From contig JAICGL010000335.1 of assembly GCA_025923175.1 (NCBI GenBank), forward strand, positions 1 through 5,007: a stretch of DNA of 5,007 bases, in the 5' to 3' direction. The position numbers and the translations under genes are program-made. Positions 1 to 4,700 of this stretch are shown in pieces (position 1 is the first letter of the stretch; each line of letters begins with the position of its first letter). The notes below the pieces were generated by a model. That model saw nothing but the letters and a program-made list of their open reading frames with translations, ran no database searches and was not told where the DNA came from. This DNA is from Acidimicrobiia bacterium (GTDB taxonomy: Bacteria; Actinomycetota; Acidimicrobiia; IMCC26256; BP-133).

Positions 1-1
1 C

Positions 2-403
2 GGGGTGGCCGGGTTGTCGGCCGTGATCAGCCTGGTCGGCTTCGGATTGGGCTCTCCGGCGCTGAGCAAACCCGAGTACCTGTCGGAGTTCAACTCCCGG
101 TACCAGACGAGTGGCTCGCGCCTCGACAACTGCACGACCTGCCACGCGTCGTCCTCGCCGTCGGCGGACAATCTCAACCCCTACGGCGCCGACTTCGGAG
201 CCGCCAACCACGACTTCGGTGCCATCGAAGGGAAAGACTCGGACGGCGACGGCTTCTCGAACGTCGACGAGATCAAGGCCGGGACGCTTCCCGGCGACCC
301 CAACGACAACCCCAACAAGAAGCCGGATCCGCCGAAGCCGGCGCCGACGACGACCACGACGAGGCCCTTCCCCTTCAACCTCCTGCCCGACAACCTTCCG
401 TAG
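2..403 (+). CDS. Exported small c-type haem / EF-hand protein, copy 1 (5' partial)
   Basis: The reading frame is open to the left edge. A GTG at position 5 could serve as start, but alignment with the next gene shows that it falls inside the hydrophobic signal/anchor segment (GLSAVISLVGFGLGSP), so the true start is very probably upstream of the window. Numbering from that GTG, the mature part has PEYLSEFN, then CTTCH (Cys43, Cys46, His47; bases 131-145), the usual covalent c-type haem attachment motif. NLNPYGADF and NHDF follow, then a 12-residue EF-hand-like loop starting DSDGDG (residues 78-89). A Pro/Thr-rich tail of about 35 residues including TTTTT is absent from copy 2 and could be a cell-wall or surface linker. 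An extracytoplasmic electron carrier or calcium-binding haem protein is the likely role; I know no specific function. A single haem motif plus calcium loop is seen directly; haem loading is inferred. Confidence 0.8.
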   Translation, partial: GVAGLSAVISLVGFGLGSPALSKPEYLSEFNSRYQTSGSRLDNCTTCHASSSPSADNLNPYGADFGAANHDFGAIEGKDSDGDGFSNVDEIKAGTLPGDPNDNPNKKPDPPKPAPTTTTTRPFPFNLLPDNLP

Positions 404-418
404 ATCTGGCGCTGGTCA

Positions 419-439
419 CCCAGAACTTGGCATTCTGGG
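419..439 (+). terminator. Intercistronic hairpin between the two haem-protein genes
   Basis: A perfect inverted repeat, CCCAGAA then a 7-base loop then TTCTGGG, lies 15 bases after the stop of copy 1. No T-tract follows, so this is either a U-less terminator of the kind proposed for GC-rich actinobacteria, or an RNA-processing/stability hairpin that separates expression of the two paralogues. The inverted repeat is certain; its role is inferred. Confidence 0.4.
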
Positions 440-455
440 CACTCACCGTGAACGC

Positions 456-463
456 AAGGGGGG
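456..463 (+). promoter_or_regulatory. Ribosome binding site of the second haem/EF-hand gene
   Basis: The purine run AAGGGGGG ends 6 bases before the ATG at 470. This fixes that ATG as the start and gives the protein a basic N-terminus ahead of its hydrophobic segment. Confidence 0.65.
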
Positions 464-469
464 CCAGCA

Positions 470-841
470 ATGGGGGAACGGCAGCCGCGCGCAGCTGGAA
501 GGCTCGGCGGGCCAGGTGTGCTCGGCGTGATCGCTGTGCTCTCGGCCGTGATCAGCGCGATCGGGTTCGCGGTGGTGAGCCCGACGGCGTCGAGCCTCCC
601 CGAGTACCTGAGCCAGTTCAACGAGAAGTACGGCACCAGTGGCGGGAAGCTCGACTCCTGCATGACGTGCCATCAGTCCCAGGCGGCGTCCAAGGACAAC
701 CTGAACCCCTACGGGACCGACTTCGGCGGCGCGAACCACGACTTCGCGGCTGTCGAAGGGAAGGACTCCGACGGCGACGGGGTGACCAATCTCGACGAGA
801 TCAAGAAGGGGACCTTCCCCGGCGACCCAGCCGACAAATAG
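470..841 (+). CDS. Exported small c-type haem / EF-hand protein, copy 2
   Basis: A complete 123-residue protein. It has an Arg-containing N-terminus (residues 1-16), a hydrophobic signal peptide or anchor (about 17-38), and a small mature domain. The domain has CMTCH (Cys64, Cys67, His68) for covalent haem attachment, NLNPYGTDF, a conserved NHDF (His90), and a canonical-looking EF-hand loop DSDGDGVTNLDE (99-110), with acidic residues at loop positions 1, 3, 5 and 12. By eye it is about 70% identical to copy 1 over some 80 residues, so the pair arose by tandem duplication; it lacks the Pro/Thr tail. Copy 1 has no Met that could act as a distal haem ligand, so the shared NHDF His is a candidate sixth ligand in both (inference). 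The stop is 27 bases before the nitrile hydratase alpha gene on the same strand, so co-transcription is possible. Precise function is unknown. Confidence 0.85.
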   Translation: MGERQPRAAGRLGGPGVLGVIAVLSAVISAIGFAVVSPTASSLPEYLSQFNEKYGTSGGKLDSCMTCHQSQAASKDNLNPYGTDFGGANHDFAAVEGKDSDGDGVTNLDEIKKGTFPGDPADK

Positions 842-868
842 CCGGCCGCTGCACTAGGGCCTGCGGAT

Positions 869-1465
869 GTGACGGTGCCGTCCGATCCGGAGTCGCGGGT
901 CAAGGCGCTCGAGCAGGTGCTGGTCGAAAAAGGCTACGTCGACCCGGCGGCTCTCGACGCGATCGCCGAGGCCTACGAGCACAACGTCGGGCCGCGCAAC
1001 GGCGCCCGGGTCGTCGCCCGCGCCTGGTGCGACCCGGGCTACCGGAAATGGCTGCTGGAGGACGGCACGGCCGCCATCGCCGAACTCGGTTACTCCGGCC
1101 GGGGCGGCGAGACGATCCGGGTTGTCGAGAACACGCCGCAGGTCCACAACGTCATCGTGTGCACGCTGTGCTCCTGCTATCCCTGGCCAGTGCTCGGGCT
1201 GCCGCCTTCGTGGTACAAGTCGCCGGCCTACCGGTCGCGGGTCGTGGTCGACCCCCGCAGCGTGCTGTCGGAATTCGGCGTCGACCTTCCGGCTGATACG
1301 GAGGTCCGGGTGTGGGACTCGACCTCCGAGATCCGCTACCTCGTCGTGCCGATGCGGCCTCCGGGGACCGACGGCTGGAGTGAGGAGGACCTGGCCCGGC
1401 TCGTCACCCGCAACTCGATGATCGGAACCGGGCTTCCGAACCCGGCTGAGGAATCGATGAGATGA
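869..1465 (+). CDS. nthA: Nitrile hydratase alpha subunit, cobalt type
   Basis: The catalytic metal-binding subunit of nitrile hydratase, which hydrates R-CN to the amide R-CONH2 in the cytoplasm as an alpha-beta assembly. The 198-residue length is normal for the family. The N-terminal helical part contains the family stretch GPRNGARVVARAW (about 41-53), LLEDGTAAIAELGY follows, and then VCTLCSCYPWPVLGLPP with Cys98, Cys101, Ser102 and Cys103 (bases 1160-1177). In the family the second and third Cys are oxidised to sulfinate and sulfenate and, with backbone amides, hold the metal. Thr between the first two Cys and Tyr after the third mark the cobalt type; iron enzymes have Ser and Thr there. 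The GTG at 869 was chosen because TAGGG at 855-859 lies upstream and the ATG at 867 is followed immediately by a stop. Thiocyanate hydrolase gamma is a close relative, but the intact full-length beta gene next door argues for nitrile hydratase. Substrate range cannot be read from sequence. Confidence 0.96.
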   Translation: MTVPSDPESRVKALEQVLVEKGYVDPAALDAIAEAYEHNVGPRNGARVVARAWCDPGYRKWLLEDGTAAIAELGYSGRGGETIRVVENTPQVHNVIVCTLCSCYPWPVLGLPPSWYKSPAYRSRVVVDPRSVLSEFGVDLPADTEVRVWDSTSEIRYLVVPMRPPGTDGWSEEDLARLVTRNSMIGTGLPNPAEESMR

Positions 1466-2067
1466 ACGGGCCGCACGACGTCGGCGGGCTGCACGGCTTC
1501 GGGCCGGTGCAGCCCGATCCCGACGAGCCGGTCTTCCACCACGGGTGGGAGAAACGAGTCCTCGCTCTTCACGTCGCCATGGGGCTCGCAGGCTCGTACA
1601 ACCTGGACGAGTGGCGCAATGCCCGGGAGAGCCTGCCCCCGGCCGAGTTCCTGGCGGCGAGCTACTACGAGACGGTGCTGGCCGCCGTCGAGCAACTGGC
1701 CACGAGCGGACCACCGCCCCGTCCGCTCGCGCCTGACGCGGTCGCCGATGCGCTACGCCGGGGCAGGCCGTCCGTGCGCGATGCCCCTCGGCCCGCCCGG
1801 TTCTCCGTCGGCGACTCCGTGCGGGCAAAGAACATGCACCCGGTCACCCACACCCGCCTGCCTCGCTACACACGTGGCCACGCCGGCGTGGTCACGGCCG
1901 TGCACGGCTGCCACGCCCTGCCCGACTCGCGCGCCTACGGCCAGGGCGACGATCCTCAGTGGCTCTACACGGTCCGTTTCACCGGCACCGAACTCTGGGG
2001 CCCCGACACCGACCCGACCATCACCGTCTCGATCGACGCCTTCGAGCCCTATCTCGAGGAGGACTGA
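1462..2067 (+). CDS. nthB: Nitrile hydratase beta subunit
   Basis: Partner of the alpha subunit; it completes the active-site pocket and the tunnel to the metal. The start ATG overlaps the alpha stop in ATGA, so the two are translationally coupled and should be made in equal amounts. The N-terminus MNGPHDVGG and the later PVFHHGWEKRV are family hallmarks. NLDEWR places Arg52 where the conserved beta Arg that hydrogen-bonds the oxidised alpha cysteines lies. The C-terminal SH3-like barrel contains FSVGDSVRAKN (114-124), HTRLPRYTRG (130-139, carrying conserved Arg), and LYTVRFTGTELWG near the end. At 201 residues it is shorter than many cobalt-type beta subunits (about 229 in the Rhodococcus J1 enzyme as I recall it). 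The loss is in the variable linker around residues 80-110, not in either domain. The order alpha then beta is more usual in iron-type clusters. The last 19 bases overlap the end of the opposite-strand toxin gene. Confidence 0.95.
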   Translation: MNGPHDVGGLHGFGPVQPDPDEPVFHHGWEKRVLALHVAMGLAGSYNLDEWRNARESLPPAEFLAASYYETVLAAVEQLATSGPPPRPLAPDAVADALRRGRPSVRDAPRPARFSVGDSVRAKNMHPVTHTRLPRYTRGHAGVVTAVHGCHALPDSRAYGQGDDPQWLYTVRFTGTELWGPDTDPTITVSIDAFEPYLEED

Positions 2068-2450
2068 TCGAGGCGCGAAAGTCGTTCAGCGACCTCTGCC
2101 ACAGTGTGGTTGCCGGCGGCGACATCCATCACGAGCTCGTACACGTCGTCGTTGCTGGCGACCGAGACGTCGATGCCGTTGATGTCCAGGAATACCGCAG
2201 TGGCAAGCCAGCCAAGGCGCTTGTTCCCATCGACGAGGGCGTGGTTCTTCACGATCGAGAGCAGCAGCGCTCCGGCCTTCGCCCAGAGATCAGGGTAGGC
2301 ATCGGCACCGAACGCAGTCGTCTGCGGTCGGGCGACCGCTGAGCCCAGAAGTCCCACGTCTCGGATAGGTGGTGTCTGACCGAAGAGTCTCTCGGCGAGT
2401 TCGATCAGGTCGTCTACATCGAGGTATTCGACCGGCCGGTCAGCGGCCAA
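2049..2450 (-). CDS. doc: Doc/Fic family toxin of a type II toxin-antitoxin system
   Basis: A 133-residue death-on-curing (Doc) type Fic protein. In the family these toxins block translation; P1 Doc phosphorylates EF-Tu. The Fic motif is NHALVDGNKR, with catalytic His70, Asp74, Asn76, Lys77 and Arg78. Lys replaces the second Gly of AMP-transferring Fic proteins, which is the Doc signature. The third motif position is Leu instead of the usual Phe. Upstream are EYLDVDDLIELAERLFG and RDVGLLGSAVARPQTTAFG, both typical of the Doc fold; GWLATAVFLDINGI follows the motif. Length is normal for Doc. The only sensible start is TTG at 2450, inside the last codons of the antitoxin gene (11-base overlap), so toxin translation is likely coupled to antitoxin translation and kept lower by the weak start. 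The gene ends inside the convergent nitrile hydratase beta gene. Confidence 0.93.
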   Translation of the reverse strand: MAADRPVEYLDVDDLIELAERLFGQTPPIRDVGLLGSAVARPQTTAFGADAYPDLWAKAGALLLSIVKNHALVDGNKRLGWLATAVFLDINGIDVSVASNDDVYELVMDVAAGNHTVAEVAERLSRLDQSSSR

Positions 2451-2643
2451 GTCGCTCGAGCGCGTCGGCGTGGGCCTCGGCGATGCGGTCTGCAGCGGCG
2501 CTCACCCGATCCCGGTGACGACCACGAGCAACGTAGTCACGAACCGCTTGCCGAGCAGCCTCTTGCATTGAGATGCCCTCTGCTTCGGCCCGCTCCCGGA
2601 GGGCCGCCTGCTCCTCATCCGTCAGCCGAAGTGTCATTGCCAT
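2440..2643 (-). CDS. Ribbon-helix-helix antitoxin partner of Doc
   Basis: A 67-residue protein with a short N-terminal strand, MTLRLT, followed by two helices (DEEQAALRERAEAEG and SMQEAARQAVRDYVARG). This is the layout of the ribbon-helix-helix (Arc/CopG) DNA-binding fold, in which paired strands of a dimer read the operator. The charged C-terminal part, from about residue 43, is the likely toxin-neutralising segment. It is first in the operon and overlaps the toxin by 11 bases, the usual antitoxin-first order. The start is ATG at 2643; a second in-frame ATG at 2637 would remove only two residues. No clear ribosome binding site is visible and the predicted leader is only about ten bases. Binding to the palindrome just upstream is predicted to repress its own promoter. 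Confidence 0.9.
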   Translation of the reverse strand: MAMTLRLTDEEQAALRERAEAEGISMQEAARQAVRDYVARGRHRDRVSAAADRIAEAHADALERLGR

Positions 2644-2651
2644 CGCGAAAT

Positions 2652-2668
2652 GGTATCAGATTGATACC
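2652..2668 (-). promoter_or_regulatory. Predicted antitoxin operator (perfect palindrome)
   Basis: GGTATCA-GAT-TGATACC is a perfect inverted repeat with 7-base arms around a 3-base centre, starting 8 bases upstream of the antitoxin ATG and lying over the predicted -10 box. Its size and position fit a binding site for a ribbon-helix-helix antitoxin or its complex with Doc, giving conditional autorepression. The palindrome is seen directly; the binding protein is inferred. Confidence 0.75.
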
Positions 2669-2689
2669 GGGTCGGCGAGGGGCAGCCAA
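2661..2689 (-). promoter_or_regulatory. Predicted promoter of the toxin-antitoxin operon
   Basis: Read on the minus strand, a -35-like TTGGCT (2684-2689) is followed after exactly 17 bases by a -10-like TATCAA (2661-2666). Each matches four of six consensus positions. The -10 overlaps the operator palindrome. Transcription would begin near 2654, leaving a very short leader before the antitoxin ATG. Confidence 0.5.
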
Positions 2690-2802
2690 CTTCCGGAACG
2701 TGTCTCGTTCGCCCGCTTGAAAGGTACGGACAGCGCGTTCTGGCTCTCAGGGCCTCCAGCCTGACCGCCCAGTTTCCGACCATTTCCTAACAGGCACTTG
2801 TC

Positions 2803-2809
2803 GGAGGGG
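2803..2809 (+). promoter_or_regulatory. Ribosome binding site of the SMC-like gene
   Basis: GGAGGGG ends 10 bases before the ATG at 2820 and supports that start. The rest of the 2690-2802 interval holds no other feature I can support: TTGAAA near 2717 is a possible -35, but no good -10 follows it. Confidence 0.6.
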
Positions 2810-2819
2810 TCCGTCCTTC

Positions 2820-4466
2820 ATGCGGTTCGAGGAACTGGCGTATGCCGCGGACGCTCTCCCGGCGACGATCCGCTTCCACGCGCGACTCACGATGGTCTGC
2901 CTGCCCGAGGAGGAGCGGGCGGAATTTATGGCCCTGCTGTTCGGGGCCCTCGAGGGCACCCGGGCGGGAGACAGCACGAGCGTCGTCTACGTGGATCGCA
3001 AAGGGCGCCGCATCGGGCTCGACCGCGACGACCAGGGCGGCGCCACGCTGATCGAGCTCGCCACCGGGGCCGAGGTGCCGTACTCCGCTGGCCATCTGTC
3101 GCTCGACGGCCGTTTCGACTGGTTCGCCTCGATCGGCCTCACGTTCCGGGCGGCGAGCGATCTCATCCTGGTGGGCTCCGGGGCCTTCGCCGGTAACCAG
3201 AAGTACGACCCCAACGCAATCGAAGCGAAACTCGACGAAGCGCGGAAGCGGCTGGCCCGGGCCGAGAGCAGGCTCAAGTCGGCAACCACGCGCTTGGCCA
3301 GGCGCGACGAACTCCGCGACCGGCTCGCCGCGATCGACGACCAGATCGAACGGGGTGAGACCGAACGTGACGGCCGTGGAGAAGACGCTGACGCCGTGCG
3401 CGCTGCGGCCGCGGCCGCTGACGAGTGGTGGCGAACCGTGGCGGCAGCCGACGACGCACGGCGAATGTTCGGCTCCCGCTCCCGGCTCGGCGAGGAGCTA
3501 CTCGTCAGGGCGCTGGCTCAACCGACGGATGTTCCCGACGACCTCGAGTCACTCGCCAAGGCGTGCCGGGCGATGGCCGAGCGGCGGGACGAACTGGTCG
3601 ACCGGCTGAACGCCGGCGCGTCCGGTGAAGACGACGAGGGGGCGGCCGAAGCGCAGCGGGAGCTGATCGAGGAGGTGGAGCCGGCATTCGTCGACGCGCT
3701 GGCCGCGCTGGCCGCCGCCTGCCGCCCCTTCGACGTCACCATCGACGCAGCTCGCATCGAGGCAGCCGGCATCACCGCAGCCGGCATCGAAGCCATGAGC
3801 GGTGACGTCCTGACCGAGGTCGCCGCCCGGGCGACGGAGGCCCGGGACGCCCGCTTGCAACGAGCGCTGGAGGACGCCGAAGCGGAGTGCCGAGCCACCC
3901 GGGAGCACCTGGAAGAGCACCTGGCCGGGCTCGGCTTCAGCATCGAGGGCACCGCCGACGTCGCCGCCGGCGCCGAGTCCGTGGCGGCCCGGGTTACCCA
4001 GTTCGACAACCCCTCGGTCGACGACACCCGCCGGGCGATCGCCGAGCGGAGAACGGTCGCCCAGGCGCTGCAGCGCGTTGAGCGCAACCTGCCCGACATC
4101 GACGATCTGACCGACAAGCACTCGGCCCTCGAACAGGAAGTCGCCGCCCTCGAGACGACGCTGAACGCGGGCCGCTCCCTCGTGTCCGCCCGGGAGGCGG
4201 AGATGATTCTTGTCCGGCGCGCCACCGAGGCCGGCCGCAACGACCGCCGCCGTGAACCCCTCCCCCTCGTGGTGGACGACGCCCTCGCCCACTTCGGAAC
4301 CAGCGACAAGCGCCTGCTCCTCGACTCACTCGCCCGCTGCGCTGAGACGACCCAGGTCATCTACCTGACCGACGACCCCGCCACCCTGTCCTGGGCCTCC
4401 GCCCAAGCCGCCTCCGGCGGCGAGATCACCATCCTGGACCGAGACGACATCGCCACCGTCGCCTGA
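2820..4466 (+). CDS. SMC/Rad50-like coiled-coil ATPase-fold protein with degenerate ATP site
   Basis: A 548-residue protein built like a small SMC/Rad50 ATPase: an N-terminal lobe (about 1-130), long charged helices, and a C-terminal lobe (about 450-548). Coiled coil is most obvious from residue 133 on (EAKLDEARKRLARAESRL). The C-terminal lobe has a Walker B-like LPLVVDDAL (Asp486, Asp487), AHFGTSDKRLLLDSL as a D-loop-like segment, and VIYLTDDP (513-520), where family members usually carry a switch His. The P-loop GxxGxGK[ST] is absent: the equivalent strand-turn-helix reads MVCLPEEERAEFMALLFGAL (25-44). The LSGG-type signature is replaced by LVSAREAEM (454-462). There is no CxxC zinc hook. 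Similar degenerate SMC-like proteins are, from memory, common as hypothetical proteins in actinobacteria; function is unknown. A structural or regulatory DNA-associated role without normal ATP hydrolysis is inference. It stands alone, divergent from the toxin-antitoxin operon, with a good ribosome binding site. Confidence 0.8.
   Translation: MRFEELAYAADALPATIRFHARLTMVCLPEEERAEFMALLFGALEGTRAGDSTSVVYVDRKGRRIGLDRDDQGGATLIELATGAEVPYSAGHLSLDGRFDWFASIGLTFRAASDLILVGSGAFAGNQKYDPNAIEAKLDEARKRLARAESRLKSATTRLARRDELRDRLAAIDDQIERGETERDGRGEDADAVRAAAAAADEWWRTVAAADDARRMFGSRSRLGEELLVRALAQPTDVPDDLESLAKACRAMAERRDELVDRLNAGASGEDDEGAAEAQRELIEEVEPAFVDALAALAAACRPFDVTIDAARIEAAGITAAGIEAMSGDVLTEVAARATEARDARLQRALEDAEAECRATREHLEEHLAGLGFSIEGTADVAAGAESVAARVTQFDNPSVDDTRRAIAERRTVAQALQRVERNLPDIDDLTDKHSALEQEVAALETTLNAGRSLVSAREAEMILVRRATEAGRNDRRREPLPLVVDDALAHFGTSDKRLLLDSLARCAETTQVIYLTDDPATLSWASAQAASGGEITILDRDDIATVA
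3741..3800 (+). repeat. Four in-frame 15-base tandem units inside the SMC-like gene
   Basis: Four consecutive 15-base units (3741-3755, 3756-3770, 3771-3785, 3786-3800), each starting ATC, encode IDAAR, IEAAG, ITAAG and IEAMS, residues 308-327. Units two and three differ at only three bases; the outer ones are more diverged. The repeat keeps the reading frame and lies in the middle of the protein, where an SMC-type hinge would be expected. It could be a slippage-derived expansion or a selected pentad of alternating Ile and Ala. Confidence 0.6.
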
Positions 4467-4689
4467 CAAGCCGGTGTCCCATCCGTCGGGCGCGCAGGCC
4501 TGGTGTCGGTATTCCAGCGGCATCGGGCACCCGGTCTGGGCCGACGGTGGAAGTGGAACGCCGCCACAGCAGCAACGGCACTTTCGAGTGGTCGCGCAAC
4601 GCAGCTGCGTCGTCCGCGACTGATTGGCGTCGGCATTATTGTCTCACCCTCTCTTTAGACTTAGTGGGTCAGGTCATTGACCATATTAC
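4467..4689 (+). other. Non-coding interval between the SMC-like and DUF222 genes
   Basis: About 220 bases without a supportable gene. Short open frames cross it on both strands, but none shows a recognisable domain or a good ribosome binding site. No strong terminator hairpin follows the SMC-like stop. From about 4631 to 4690 the sequence is visibly richer in A/T than its surroundings (CATTATTGTC, CTTTAGACTTAG, CATATTACG), which suggests that the promoter of the next gene lies here; I could not pair a convincing -35 and -10. Confidence 0.5.
4667..4682 (+). promoter_or_regulatory. GGTCA direct repeat and palindrome upstream of DUF222 gene
   Basis: GGTCA occurs twice in immediate tandem (4667-4671, 4672-4676), and the second copy forms a perfect palindrome GGTCA-T-TGACC (4672-4682), about 20 bases upstream of the GTG start. 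This is a candidate regulator binding site or short leader hairpin. The repeat is seen directly; the function is a guess. Confidence 0.35.
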
Positions 4690-4696
4690 GGAGGGG
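4690..4696 (+). promoter_or_regulatory. Ribosome binding site of the DUF222 gene
   Basis: GGAGGGG lies just ahead of the GTG at 4701; measured from its GGAGG core the spacing is 6 bases. It favours this GTG over the in-frame ATG at 4725, which is too far downstream. An in-frame TTG at 4698 is too close. Confidence 0.65.
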
Positions 4697-4700
4697 CTTG

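Noticed and set aside
427..1296. A 289-codon plus-strand frame overlapping copy 2 of the haem protein and nthA
   Set aside because: Its composition is dominated by Arg and Gly, as expected of an out-of-frame reading, and it shows no motif.
854..1828. A 324-codon open frame on the minus strand across the nitrile hydratase genes
   Set aside because: It is Arg/Ala/Pro-rich with no domain, opposite two firmly identified genes; long antisense frames are expected at this GC content.
869..2067. Thiocyanate hydrolase instead of nitrile hydratase
   Set aside because: Thiocyanate hydrolase has its beta-equivalent split into two separate subunits; here one continuous beta gene carries both conserved ends.
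1959..2342. A 127-codon plus-strand frame opposite the Doc toxin
   Set aside because: It is the antisense reading of a recognised Doc gene, with no ribosome binding site or domain; such frames are often mis-annotated as hypothetical proteins.
3403..3420. GC-rich palindromic run GCGGCCGCGGCCGC as a possible site or hairpin
   Set aside because: It encodes a poly-Ala stretch within the SMC-like gene and is explained by GCG/GCC codon use.
3518..4360. Long minus-strand frames (3518-4360 and 3549-4292) opposite the SMC-like gene
   Set aside because: They are Ser/Arg/Ala- or Gly-rich low-complexity translations that mirror the coiled-coil codons; nothing supports expression.
4361..4636. A 91-codon minus-strand frame over the end of the SMC-like gene and the following spacer
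   Set aside because: Most of it overlaps the identified gene, with no recognisable domain and no convincing ribosome binding site.
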